DNA from: CBIHON01 sp966211965
GTDB lineage: Bacteria > Pseudomonadota > Gammaproteobacteria > Burkholderiales > Burkholderiaceae_D
Direction: 5' to 3'
Length of the DNA: 64,000 nucleotides
Assembly (NCBI GenBank): GCA_966211965.1
Contig: CBIHON010000003.1
Coordinates: forward strand, 62,001 to 126,000
A program made the translations under genes and the position numbers. Position 1 is the stretch's first letter; every line of letters starts with the position of its first letter. The notes under the pieces were generated by a model that made no database searches, had not been told where the DNA came from, and saw nothing but the letters and a program-made list of their open reading frames with translations. Shown here piece by piece: positions 44,683 to 53,505 of the stretch.

Positions 44683-45164
44683 GCGCCGCACAAGTAACGC
44701 CCGGGAATAACTTGGCGCGGTTTGCTTGTGGGTAAAGGGGGCGGGCTCCATGAAGATGAGGCTCATTATCCTGTGCTGGACCGCTTTGGATTCCCTGCTT
44801 TATCCTCTCGTGAGGTTGCGCTTTTCATCCTGAACTATGCTCCTTGTCCATACCGGCAAGGCGTTCCCGTCAAATCAAACCAGCCGGCTTTCCGGCGCCA
44901 ACATTCTTTTGCGTCTTCTTCTCACAAGATTCTGACGCGCCCTCTCTGCTAATTCCGCTTGCAATACCCTACGCGGCTCCCCGTTGACCTGAAAAGAGGG
45001 ACTTCAAAATCCCCATTTCATGGGATGCCATTTTGCAAACAAGACGCATAAGATTAGCAAAATGTAATGCTTTCACGGCCGCTTGCTGTTTTGGATTCTT
45101 GATTTTGAATGCGACCGCCCTGAGAGTTTGTCGTTTATGAATTGTTAATTGTGAGTGGCATTCT
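44683..45164. other. Intergenic region between nrdR and the second pilin operon
   Basis: About 480 bases. No supported gene. The last 150 bases are AT-rich and should hold the promoter of the pilV-fimT operon; I tested by eye for a sigma-54 GG-N10-GC signature and did not find a convincing one. Confidence 0.5.
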
Positions 45165-45755
45165 ATGACGAAACTGCAACAAATCGGATTTCAAACGGGA
45201 TTCTCAATGATCGAGGTAATGATCTCGATATTGGTGTTGGCATTGGGTGTAATTGGCGCCGCCGGCATGCAATTAGCCGCCCTGCGCACATCGCAGCAGT
45301 CCGCATTTCAAACAGTCGCATTGGAACTGGCTGCGGAAATGGCGGACAAGATGCGGGCCAACGACACTCAGATGAGACAGGTCGACAATCAATTTTTAGG
45401 CGTGGACTTCCGGTCTGAAGGAAATAACGAACCGGCTGCTCCCCGCGTCATGTGCTATAGCAGCAGCGCCAATTGCAGTGCGGAGGAGTTGGCGAGGTTC
45501 GAGATTTATGAGTGGGAAAAGCGCGTCAAGGCCTCCTTGCCCGGTGGGCGGGCCTTGATTTGTCGCGATGCTTCTCCTTGGGATAGCGCGGCCGGCGCGC
45601 TCACTTGGGATTGTTCCGGTTCTGCAGTTGGCTCTGCATCACTGGTCATCAAGCTTGGCTGGCAAGCGAAAAATCCGGACGGCACCCTGATCGCCGACGC
45701 CGCCAAACAATTTCCGCCTAGCGTGGCGCTGACCGTCGAGCCTTACACGAGATGA
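45165..45755 (+). CDS. pilV: Minor pilin PilV (second operon)
   Basis: 196 residues. MTKLQQIGFQTG-FSMIEVMISILVLALGVIGAAGMQLAALRTSQQSA is the prepilin leader and helix (cleavage after Gly12, Glu5) with the PilV-type LALGVIGAAGMQL. Cysteines in the body (MCYSSSANCS, CRD, DCSG) suggest disulfides. Its stop overlaps the pilW ATG by four bases. It begins the plus-strand minor pilin operon and is only distantly like the PilV at 39851. Confidence 0.9.
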   Translation: MTKLQQIGFQTGFSMIEVMISILVLALGVIGAAGMQLAALRTSQQSAFQTVALELAAEMADKMRANDTQMRQVDNQFLGVDFRSEGNNEPAAPRVMCYSSSANCSAEELARFEIYEWEKRVKASLPGGRALICRDASPWDSAAGALTWDCSGSAVGSASLVIKLGWQAKNPDGTLIADAAKQFPPSVALTVEPYTR

Positions 45756-46768
45756 AAGGCCGGCACTGCATCAAGTCCGGACAGAGTCCGGCAAAAGCTA
45801 CTGGCATACGGCAGACAGGTTTGACCCTCGTCGAATTGATGATTTCCCTTACTTTAGGGTTGTTGGTGGCCATGGCGGCAACCGCTTTGCTTGTGTCCAG
45901 CAAAGCCGGCTATGCAGCTCAGGACGATGGCACGCGCATACAGGACACCGGGCGCTATGCGATCGAGAGCATAGCCCGCGCGGTGCGCCAGGCAGCCTAT
46001 GAAAATTGGGATAGGGGCGAGGCACCGATTGTGGCTGACCCCGTCTTCAGCGCCAATATTACCGGGTTGGATGCGCGCAGCTTGAAAGAAAATTCGGACG
46101 GGATGATTTCACCGTTGACGACGTCGGTCAATGGCAGCGACGTTCTTGCGGTACGTTTTTTTGGCGTCGGCGGCGGTGCCAATGGCGATGGGACGATCCT
46201 GAATTGTGCCGGCTTCGGTGTCGGTGCGCCGAACTCGCAAAGCACAGCCGATGAGGAGCGTGGCTGGAGCATTTTCTATGTCGCAGTCGACAGCAGTGGC
46301 GAGCCCGAGCTGCGCTGCAAGTATCGTGGCAAAAATGGCTGGACAGCCGATGGGATTGCACGCGGCGTCGAATCCTTTCAGGTGTTGTACGGACTTGATA
46401 CCGATGCGGATGGTTTGCCGAATCAATTTTTAAGCGCTGCTGCAATCAACGACATGGACGATGCGTTGGTCCTGGCGGGTGAAGATGCCGCAGCCAAAGC
46501 ACGCGACAAAAATAGGAAAACCTTTTGGAAGAAAGTGGTGGTTGTCAGGGCCGCTTTGCTGGTGCGCGGGTCGCAAAAAGTGCGAAGCGATGCTTTGAAC
46601 ATGGAATACGATTTGTTCGGCAAGGATTACAGCGACGCACATGCAACTGCGGATAAGGGCGCGCGCATCAAGGAGGCCGAGTTGCCCGCAGCAGTTCGTA
46701 ATCGTCTCAGGAAAGTGTTTGCAGTCACGATTCAATTGCGCAATCAAGCAGCCGGGGGCGCCGCGTGA
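45752..46768 (+). CDS. pilW: Minor pilin PilW (second operon)
   Basis: 338 residues. The prepilin leader is longer than usual (about 22 residues), ending RQTG, then LTLVELMISLTLGLLVAMAATALLVSSKAGY with Glu at mature position 5. TGRYAIESIARAVRQAAYENW matches PilW. It overlaps pilV and pilX by ATGA-type four-base overlaps, so translation is coupled. Confidence 0.9.
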   Translation: MKGRHCIKSGQSPAKATGIRQTGLTLVELMISLTLGLLVAMAATALLVSSKAGYAAQDDGTRIQDTGRYAIESIARAVRQAAYENWDRGEAPIVADPVFSANITGLDARSLKENSDGMISPLTTSVNGSDVLAVRFFGVGGGANGDGTILNCAGFGVGAPNSQSTADEERGWSIFYVAVDSSGEPELRCKYRGKNGWTADGIARGVESFQVLYGLDTDADGLPNQFLSAAAINDMDDALVLAGEDAAAKARDKNRKTFWKKVVVVRAALLVRGSQKVRSDALNMEYDLFGKDYSDAHATADKGARIKEAELPAAVRNRLRKVFAVTIQLRNQAAGGAA

Positions 46769-47415
46769 AGTGCGTGCAGCTACATCGTGGTTTGAGATCG
46801 AAGGCGTCGCCACTCCCTTCTAGCTCCCGGCAGCAAGGCATGTCGCTGATCATTGCCTTGGTCATGTTGGTTGCCGTCCTGCTGCTGGGCAGTTCTGCGG
46901 CGCAAATTGCGTTGCAGGGTGAAAAGGCCTCGCGCAATGATCGCGATCGTCAGATCGCCTTTCAGGCTGCGGAGGCTGCCTTGATGGATGCCGAGCTCGA
47001 TATCGAAAACTCCCCCGATCCGGCGAAATCCCGCAGCACGATGTTTTCCAAAGAGAGCGCATTAGGTTTCCCAGGTGAGGGAGAGGAGGGATGCCAGAGC
47101 GGCAAGGCCCTTGGCCTCTGCAAGCGTGCACCGCAGGGTGCGACGCCTGTGTGGCAAACCATCGACTTTGCAGATGACAGCGCAGCTACTGCACGTGCCG
47201 TGCCATATGGCAGATTTACCGGACAAGCATTTCAGATTGATAAAGCCTCTTTGCCTTGCAAGCTTCCGCGCTATGTCATTGAGTTGATGGCTTATACCAA
47301 GCATGGGGAAAGCGCAGAGAAGCTCACCTACTTTTACCGAATAACCGCTGTCGGTTTTGGGGCGCGCGATACGACGCAGGTCATGCTGCAGACCTTTTAC
47401 CGCAAGGAGGGATAG
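46765..47415 (+). CDS. pilX: Pilus assembly protein PilX (second operon)
   Basis: 216 residues from a GTG at 46765 overlapping the pilW stop. The leader ends SSSRQQG followed by MSLIIALVMLVAVLLLGSSAAQIALQGEKASRNDRDRQIAFQAAEAALMDAE, the classic PilX N-terminus (no Glu5). It pairs functionally with the PilY1 encoded three bases downstream. Confidence 0.9.
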   Translation: MKCVQLHRGLRSKASPLPSSSRQQGMSLIIALVMLVAVLLLGSSAAQIALQGEKASRNDRDRQIAFQAAEAALMDAELDIENSPDPAKSRSTMFSKESALGFPGEGEEGCQSGKALGLCKRAPQGATPVWQTIDFADDSAATARAVPYGRFTGQAFQIDKASLPCKLPRYVIELMAYTKHGESAEKLTYFYRITAVGFGARDTTQVMLQTFYRKEG

Positions 47416-47418
47416 CGA

Positions 47419-49620
47419 GTGCAACATATCAATAAAACGCACTGTAGTGCGCTTATGTTTGCCGTCTGCAGTATCTTGAGTTCCAACGCCTGGAGCACCC
47501 CACCCGAAGTAAATGTCGCCAGCGGTCCTTTATTTGGCGCGTATTGCAATGCCTCCTACGACATGGCGTCAAGCATGTCGCTTGAATCGGACGCGTCCGC
47601 TTCAAGCGCGAAAACTTCGGCTGGCAAGCGCTTCGTCTATCAAGCCGGTTTCAATACGTCGAAATGGAGCGGCAGTCTCAAAAAGCGCAAGATGAATCTG
47701 GACGATGAGTCGTCAATACGCATGCTCGCGCTCACCACCGAATGGAGTGCCGATGACGTATTGACCGGCACAGGAGATCAGGCGCCTTGTCCTGCTCCGG
47801 ATGCGCGCAATATTTTTACAGCGAAGACAGGGAGCGACAAATCCCTGGCGACGGTGGAGTTCAAATGGGACAAGCTCACAAGCCAGCAACAGACTTGGCT
47901 CAATACCTCTCCAATCGACGGCAAGAATGACGGCCTTGGAGAGAAACGGTTGAATTATCTGCGTGGCATGCGCACGTTTGAACTGGGAAAACCAGGCGGC
48001 ATATTCCGCGCTCGTGATCGTCTCCTGGGAGACATTGTCAATAGCAATCCGGTGTATGTCGGTGCTCCTGCGGCTGGCGAGCAAGGCGCAGATTATCAAA
48101 CATTTTACGAAGCCAACAAGGCCCGTGCCAAAACGGTCTATATAGGCGCCAACGACGGCATGTTGCATGCATTCGGCGCGGACGATGGCAAGGAATTGTT
48201 TGCTTATGTGCCGAATGCGGTGATGCCGGCGATGGCGCAGTTGACACAGCCGGAATACGTGCATCGGCCGTATGTAGATGGCGGGATCAGCATAGGCGAA
48301 GCCCGCGTCGGCTCCAAATGGAAATCGATCTTGGTGTCCGGCATGGGGGGCGGTGCGCAAGGGTTATTTGCTCTCGATGTCACCAATCCGTCGGATTTCA
48401 AAGGCGGTCTCGGCGTTGTATTCGAATTTACCGACAATGATGACCCCCACATGGGCAATCTCGCAGGCACGCCCGTGATCGGCAGATTCAAAACCAATGT
48501 CAGCAAGGACGTGCCGGAGTACAAATATTTCGTCGTTGCAGCCGGTGGCTTTAACAATTACAAGGACGATGGCGAAAACAGGTTTGATACGGCGGCGCCC
48601 GGCGCATTGTTTTTGCTGTCGCTGGACAAGGCGCCTTCGGAGAAATGGCGGGAAGGCGTCAACTATTTCAAGTTTCTTGCGCCGGCCAAGGATGCGGGCT
48701 TGCAGAACGGTCTGGGTTCGCCGGCCTTGGCGCTGGGCAGCGACGGCGCAGTGCGCTATGTGTATGCCGGCGATTTACAGGGGAATATGTGGCGCTTTGA
48801 TTTCACCGGCGTATCTCCGTGGAAAAGTGCGCTTGGCCCTGAGCCGTATCAGCCGATTTTTACAGCCAAGGACGCGCGCGGTGAGCGGCAACCGATTACG
48901 GTACAGCCAAAAATTGCATTCGCGCCGGGCGGCGGTTATCTCATCCTGTTTGGGACCGGCAAGTTTGTCGAACCGGCCGATAGCGCGGCAGGCAATTTCA
49001 AGGTCCAATCTTTCTATGGAATTATCGATTCGCTCAACGATACAGGAATAGTAAGCGGCCGCAGTGAACTGGCTGGGAGAGCGTTGAAAAAAGTTATGGC
49101 CGATTCTGCCGATGCATTTTCCATTTCCGGAGAGGATGTGGTCAATGGCGCCGATGGCAACAGTAAAAAGGGATGGTACTTCGATTTTCCCGATTCGGAC
49201 AAAACGGGCGAACGGAGCGTGAGCAATCCATTGATCGCATTTGGAAAATTGTTTTTTAACAGTTTGATTCCGGGAAGTGATCCTTGTGTGATGGGCAGCA
49301 GCCGGGCATATATGCTCGATACGCTGACAGGCTTGGCGGCAAACGGTGGAATCAGCGGATATATATCGCCAACCGGATTGATGAGTTCTCCTTTTCTCGT
49401 GGAGGTCGGTGTGCCTCAAGTGGGTGACAGAAACGCAATCGGCAAAAGAATCGTGAAGAAAAAATACTCAGTTTTCAATTTCGGCATGGACGGGGCGAAA
49501 GGTATGCCAATCCCGGCGCCGGATAGCGTGATTGAGGCTGATTTGCCTGCAGGACGTATTAGCTGGCGTGAAATCCTGAATTGGCCGGAGTTGCGTGACG
49601 CTTCCACAAAAAAATATTGA
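47419..49620 (+). CDS. pilY1: Short PilY1-like protein lacking the VWA domain
   Basis: 733 residues from GTG 47419. A signal peptide (ALMFAVCSILSSNAWS) is followed almost directly by the region leading into the PilC/PilY1 beta-propeller: GIFRARDRLLGDIVNSNPVYVG, KTVYIGANDGMLHAFGADDGKELFAYVPNAV, ILVSGMGGGAQGLFALDVT, VYAGDLQGNMWRFDFTG, LILFGTGKFVEP. The von Willebrand A domain and MIDAS motif of the 1226-residue paralogue at 33682 are absent. The propeller suffices for pilus assembly in some PilY1 proteins, so this may be an assembly-only or alternative tip protein. Confidence 0.88.
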   Translation: MQHINKTHCSALMFAVCSILSSNAWSTPPEVNVASGPLFGAYCNASYDMASSMSLESDASASSAKTSAGKRFVYQAGFNTSKWSGSLKKRKMNLDDESSIRMLALTTEWSADDVLTGTGDQAPCPAPDARNIFTAKTGSDKSLATVEFKWDKLTSQQQTWLNTSPIDGKNDGLGEKRLNYLRGMRTFELGKPGGIFRARDRLLGDIVNSNPVYVGAPAAGEQGADYQTFYEANKARAKTVYIGANDGMLHAFGADDGKELFAYVPNAVMPAMAQLTQPEYVHRPYVDGGISIGEARVGSKWKSILVSGMGGGAQGLFALDVTNPSDFKGGLGVVFEFTDNDDPHMGNLAGTPVIGRFKTNVSKDVPEYKYFVVAAGGFNNYKDDGENRFDTAAPGALFLLSLDKAPSEKWREGVNYFKFLAPAKDAGLQNGLGSPALALGSDGAVRYVYAGDLQGNMWRFDFTGVSPWKSALGPEPYQPIFTAKDARGERQPITVQPKIAFAPGGGYLILFGTGKFVEPADSAAGNFKVQSFYGIIDSLNDTGIVSGRSELAGRALKKVMADSADAFSISGEDVVNGADGNSKKGWYFDFPDSDKTGERSVSNPLIAFGKLFFNSLIPGSDPCVMGSSRAYMLDTLTGLAANGGISGYISPTGLMSSPFLVEVGVPQVGDRNAIGKRIVKKKYSVFNFGMDGAKGMPIPAPDSVIEADLPAGRISWREILNWPELRDASTKKY

Positions 49621-49627
49621 GAACAAT

Positions 49628-50083
49628 GTGAGAAAAAACATTTCATACGGATTTACCTTGATAGAAGTGTTGACCGTTCTTGCCGTCATCGTGGTGCTGG
49701 CCACGATCGCTTATCCCAGCTATCAGGAATCGGTCCGCAAGGCCAAACGCGCTGAAGGGCGGAGTGCATTGATGCAACTGATGCAGCAGCAGGAGCGCTA
49801 CTATTCGCAACGCACAACCTACATTGCATTTTCTTCCGAATCGACCGAAGACAACGCGAAAAAATTCAAATGGTATTCGGGCGACAGCCCCGCCGCCAGC
49901 GCATATGAGATCAACGGTACGGCGTGCCCCGGCGACTTGATTCAAAATTGCGTTTTGCTGACCGCCAAGCCGGGTACCGATAAAGTGAATTTCCGCTTTG
50001 CTGACCCGGCATGCGGTGAGTTGAGTTTGACCAGCACTGGTGTGAAGAAAGCGGTGGGCAATGCGGCAGATTGTTGGAAATGA
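49628..50083 (+). CDS. pilE: Type IV pilin-like protein PilE (second operon)
   Basis: 151 residues from GTG 49628, seven bases after the pilY1 stop. MRKNISYG-FTLIEVLTVLAVIVVLATIAYPSYQESVRKAKRAEGRSALMQLMQQQERYY is a PilE/ComP-type minor pilin. An earlier in-frame GTG at 49595 lies inside pilY1 and would lengthen the leader. C-terminal cysteines (CGEL...ADCWK) fit a disulfide loop. Confidence 0.9.
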   Translation: MRKNISYGFTLIEVLTVLAVIVVLATIAYPSYQESVRKAKRAEGRSALMQLMQQQERYYSQRTTYIAFSSESTEDNAKKFKWYSGDSPAASAYEINGTACPGDLIQNCVLLTAKPGTDKVNFRFADPACGELSLTSTGVKKAVGNAADCWK

Positions 50084-50084
50084 A

Positions 50085-50636
50085 ATGAGAATCCGTCCAT
50101 CAAATCGCACTGCGGCCTGCATTTGTGGATTCTCGCTGGTCGAATTCATGATAGTGCTGGCGATTGCCGCGATCCTGATGGGGCTGGCGGCTCCGAGTTT
50201 TCGAAGCTTGCTGCAAAAGCAGAGGATCGGGGCCGCGCTCAATGATTTTTTTGCGGCGATCAACTTGACGCGGTCCGAGGCGATTCAACGCGGCACTCGG
50301 GTTGATCTGGTGCCGTCCGATGGTGTCGATTGGAGCAAGGGCTGGGTGATTTTTGTTGACAGAAATAACAACCAAAAACCTGACGGCGGAGAACAAATAA
50401 TTTTTTCTCATGGGCCGGTATCGGAAGGGATGACAATACAGTCCGCACTGACCGATTCAAACGTACAATATCTCGCTTATAACGGTACAGGCCGCAGCCG
50501 TACCAATGCGAATAGCCAGACGCCGCAGGCGGGAAGTTTTTCCTTCAGCTTGGATAAGCAGGTCAGGCGCATCAAGATCAATTTTATGGGACGCGCGCGG
50601 GTTTGCGATCCCGAGCTTGATAAGACATCTTGTTAG
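50085..50636 (+). CDS. fimT: Pseudopilin FimT/GspH (second operon)
   Basis: 183 residues from ATG 50085, one base after the pilE stop. The prepilin leader ends CICG, then FSLVEFMIVLAIAAILMGLAAPSFRSLLQKQRIGAALNDFFAAINLTRSEAIQRGTRVDLV, a FimT signature. The C-terminal segment carries a Cys pair (RVCDPELDKTSC). Last gene of the plus-strand pilin operon. Confidence 0.9.
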   Translation: MRIRPSNRTAACICGFSLVEFMIVLAIAAILMGLAAPSFRSLLQKQRIGAALNDFFAAINLTRSEAIQRGTRVDLVPSDGVDWSKGWVIFVDRNNNQKPDGGEQIIFSHGPVSEGMTIQSALTDSNVQYLAYNGTGRSRTNANSQTPQAGSFSFSLDKQVRRIKINFMGRARVCDPELDKTSC

Positions 50637-50678
50637 GCAATCGCATCTCATTCACAACGATGGAAGCAAGAGAATCCA

Positions 50679-51770
50679 GTGGAAATTTTGAACGATTTGC
50701 AAGGTATCGGCCTGGCCTTGCAATGGGCTGAAAAAGGGTTGTTCATCACCTCGCCGAATCCAAGAGTGGGGTGCGTGATCGTCAAAGACCGGCAAGTCAT
50801 CGGCGCCGGCCACACCCAACCGGCAGGACAGGCACACGCGGAAGTTCAAGCGCTGATTGACGCCGCAAATCGCGGCATTGATGTGCGCGGTGCGACTGTG
50901 TATGTGACGCTCGAGCCTTGCAGCCATCACGGCCGGACTCCGCCTTGTGCCGATGCGCTGATCAAGGCCGGCGTGGCGCGCGTGGTCGCGGCTATCGCGG
51001 ACCCTAATCCGCTGGTGGCGGGACAGGGCCTTTCCAAATTGCAGGCGGCGGGCATCGAAGTCGCATGCGGCGTCCTGGAGCAGGAGGCACACGAACTGAA
51101 TATCGGGTTTTTCTCGCGCATGCGGCGCGGCAAGCCGTGGATGCGCATGAAGGCGGCAGCAAGCCTGGACGGCAAGACCGCCTTGCATAACGGCCGCAGC
51201 CAATGGATCACCGGCCAGGCCGCGCGTGATGATGGACATTGGTGGCGGGCGCGAGCCTGTGCTGTCCTGACCGGCATCGGCACGGTCAAGGAAGACGATC
51301 CGCAATTGAATGTGCGGGCGCTGGAAACGCCGCGCCAGCCGCGCCGTATCGTGATCGACAGCCGGCTCGAGATCAACCCCGGTGCACGCGTATTGCAGGG
51401 GGGCGGCACCTTGATCGTTGCGGCACAAGCGCATCCGGAGAAAGAGGCGCAATTGCGTGAGCGAGGCGCTGAAATCGTCATGCTGCCGAATGCTCAGGGC
51501 AAGGTCGATTTGCCGGCCTTGATGTTGGAACTCGGGCGACGCCAGTTCAATGAAGTCCATGTCGAAGCCGGCTTCAAGCTGAACGGATCGCTGATCCGCG
51601 AAGGGTGCGTCAATGAACTGCTGCTTTACCTTGCACCCAATCTGATCGGCGATGCGCAAGGTTTGTTCGACTTGCCGGCGTTGGACGATCTTGGCCACAA
51701 GCGCACCTTGTCTTTTCACGAAATCAAGCGGATTGGCGAGGATTTGCGTATCCTTGCTCGTTTCAGCTAA
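50679..51770 (+). CDS. ribD: Bifunctional riboflavin deaminase/reductase RibD
   Basis: 363 residues from a GTG start. The N-terminal deaminase domain has the zinc site HAEVQAL and PCSHHGRTPPC. The C-terminal reductase domain (from about residue 150) has MRMKAAASLDGKTAL, TGIGTVKEDDPQLNVR and the final VHVEAGFKLNGSLIREGCVNEL. It carries out steps two and three of riboflavin synthesis on the pyrimidine intermediate. RibE follows after 25 bases. I see no FMN riboswitch upstream. Confidence 0.96.
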   Translation: MEILNDLQGIGLALQWAEKGLFITSPNPRVGCVIVKDRQVIGAGHTQPAGQAHAEVQALIDAANRGIDVRGATVYVTLEPCSHHGRTPPCADALIKAGVARVVAAIADPNPLVAGQGLSKLQAAGIEVACGVLEQEAHELNIGFFSRMRRGKPWMRMKAAASLDGKTALHNGRSQWITGQAARDDGHWWRARACAVLTGIGTVKEDDPQLNVRALETPRQPRRIVIDSRLEINPGARVLQGGGTLIVAAQAHPEKEAQLRERGAEIVMLPNAQGKVDLPALMLELGRRQFNEVHVEAGFKLNGSLIREGCVNELLLYLAPNLIGDAQGLFDLPALDDLGHKRTLSFHEIKRIGEDLRILARFS

Positions 51771-51795
51771 TTCTCCTACCTACTCTTACCTCACC

Positions 51796-52410
51796 ATGTT
51801 CACCGGAATCGTCGCCGCCGTCGGCAAAATCACTTCCATTTCACCTTTGGGCACGCAAGCCGACGCAGGTGTGCGGCTCAGCATTGATGCCGGCAGCTTG
51901 CCGTTGGCCGATGTTGCGATCGGGGACTCAATTGCGCTCAACGGCGCCTGCATGACGGTGGTCAGTAAAAGCGATACCGGTTTTACGGTCGATGTATCAC
52001 GCGAAAGCTTGAATTGCACTGCCGGGCTCGACAGCTTGAACGAAGTGAACCTGGAAAAAGCCTTGACGCTGGCTGACAGGTTGGGTGGCCACCTGGTATC
52101 CGGCCACGTCGATGGCTTGGGCATGGTGCGCAAGTTTGAGCCGGTGGGCGAATCCTCGGAGTTGGTAATCGAAGCGCCAAAAGAACTCGCGAAATATCTT
52201 GCCTACAAAGGTTCGATCGTAGTCAACGGTGTGTCGCTGACCGTCAATCGCGTGACCGACACCGCGACCGGATGCGAATTTTCGATCAACCTGATTCCGC
52301 ATACGATCGAGGTCACGACACTCAAGTATCTAAAGGCCGGGAGCCAAGTGAATCTTGAAATTGACCTGATTGCCCGCTACGTCGAGCGCATGCTGTCCAG
52401 CGGGAAATGA
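51796..52410 (+). CDS. ribE: Riboflavin synthase alpha subunit
   Basis: 204 residues from ATG 51796 (MFTGIVAAVGKI, the conserved start of the family). Two lumazine-binding repeats are visible: GDSIALNGACMTVV...HLVSGHVDGLG and GSIVVNGVSLTVN. It dismutates two 6,7-dimethyl-8-ribityllumazine molecules to riboflavin plus the pyrimidine precursor. Upstream open frame lies inside ribD and is not used. Confidence 0.96.
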   Translation: MFTGIVAAVGKITSISPLGTQADAGVRLSIDAGSLPLADVAIGDSIALNGACMTVVSKSDTGFTVDVSRESLNCTAGLDSLNEVNLEKALTLADRLGGHLVSGHVDGLGMVRKFEPVGESSELVIEAPKELAKYLAYKGSIVVNGVSLTVNRVTDTATGCEFSINLIPHTIEVTTLKYLKAGSQVNLEIDLIARYVERMLSSGK

Positions 52411-52464
52411 ATTGACATCCCGACTCAAGCAGTTGGATAGGCAATTTCGGGCAAGCCGCTCTTG

Positions 52465-53355
52465 CTAGGCTTCCTTGTCGGCGACGGCAGCTGTGCGTAA
52501 CCAATCGACGAAGACCGCGGTCTCGGTGGAAGGCTTGCCTTGACCGCCAAGCAAGTGATAGGCGCCAGTATCGATCGCCTCTGTCTTCGGCAAGATGACC
52601 AGCGAATTCGATTCCAGCAATCCGTGTAGAAACAGGCGCGGAATCAGCGCTACTCCCAAACCTTCGAGCGCCGCCTGGATTGCCAGTATCGTATTGTCAA
52701 GTTCAATCGGCACGCTGGCATCCGCTTCGCTCTGCCCGACCAGGGCAAACCATTTCGGCCATAGATCGGCGCGCGAGCGCATCGTGATGCGCGGCGAGCG
52801 GGCTACCGCTTGCGGCGAATTCAGTCGCTTCCAATGCGAGAGCTTCGGACTGCAGACCAATAGCGAAAACTCGCTCATGAAACGTTCGCCGTGCAGTCCG
52901 CTGAATTGTTTCGGATCGCGTCGGATATACACGTCGGCGCCATCGGATTTATCGATATTCCCTGATGACGTGCTCAGCCTCACCTCGATCTCGGGATGGG
53001 CGGCATGGAATTGCGCCAAGCGGGGAATCAGCCAATGCATCGCAAAGGTCGGTGTCGAGCCGACGCGCACAATTGCGCGACGGGTCAGATGCGTGATCCG
53101 TTCGGTCGCCCTGTCGATGGCGGCCACCGCTGGGCCAACCTGAGACAGATAGACCTGCCCCATCTGGGTCAGCTTCACTTCCCTGAATTTGCGCTCGAAA
53201 AGCGGTATGCCAAGATGCAGTTCCAAGGCTTGAATCTGGCGGCTTACGGCACCGGGCGTGACGCACAGATCCGCTGCGGCTTTCTTGAAGCTCAAGGCAT
53301 TCGCCGCTTGGACGAAAACACGGATCGCATTCAGTGGGGCCGGTCGCTGCATCAC
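52465..53355 (-). CDS. LysR-family transcriptional regulator (GcvA-like)
   Basis: 296 residues. N-terminal winged HTH (LNAIRVFVQAANALSFKKAAADLCVTPGAVSRQIQALELHLGIPLFER) and a substrate-binding domain from about residue 92. The HTH wording is that of the GcvA subgroup. It is divergent from the EamA transporter and phosphonate hydrolase genes, so it probably regulates them; the roughly 150-base intergenic region would hold its site (an AT-rich stretch near 53370-53400). Confidence 0.9.
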   Translation of the reverse strand: MMQRPAPLNAIRVFVQAANALSFKKAAADLCVTPGAVSRQIQALELHLGIPLFERKFREVKLTQMGQVYLSQVGPAVAAIDRATERITHLTRRAIVRVGSTPTFAMHWLIPRLAQFHAAHPEIEVRLSTSSGNIDKSDGADVYIRRDPKQFSGLHGERFMSEFSLLVCSPKLSHWKRLNSPQAVARSPRITMRSRADLWPKWFALVGQSEADASVPIELDNTILAIQAALEGLGVALIPRLFLHGLLESNSLVILPKTEAIDTGAYHLLGGQGKPSTETAVFVDWLRTAAVADKEA

Positions 53356-53505
53356 GATTGGATTGAGTTTATCTCAATTAATAATAGCAAATTAATCGTT
53401 TGAAGGCGGTTTTTTACTCTGCAAAAATACGGAAAAAGAATACAGCGAGAGAGACTGACATTCCGTTTGGTCACTCAATATTTAAAAGGAAGGGTGGCTT
53501 GCATC

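Noticed and set aside
44950..45160. Sigma-54 promoter for the second pilin operon
   Set aside because: GG and GC doublets with ten-base spacing could not be found; best candidates had wrong spacing.
50637..50678. FMN riboswitch before ribD
   Set aside because: The spacer is too short and none of the conserved RFN boxes is present; also absent before ribBX.
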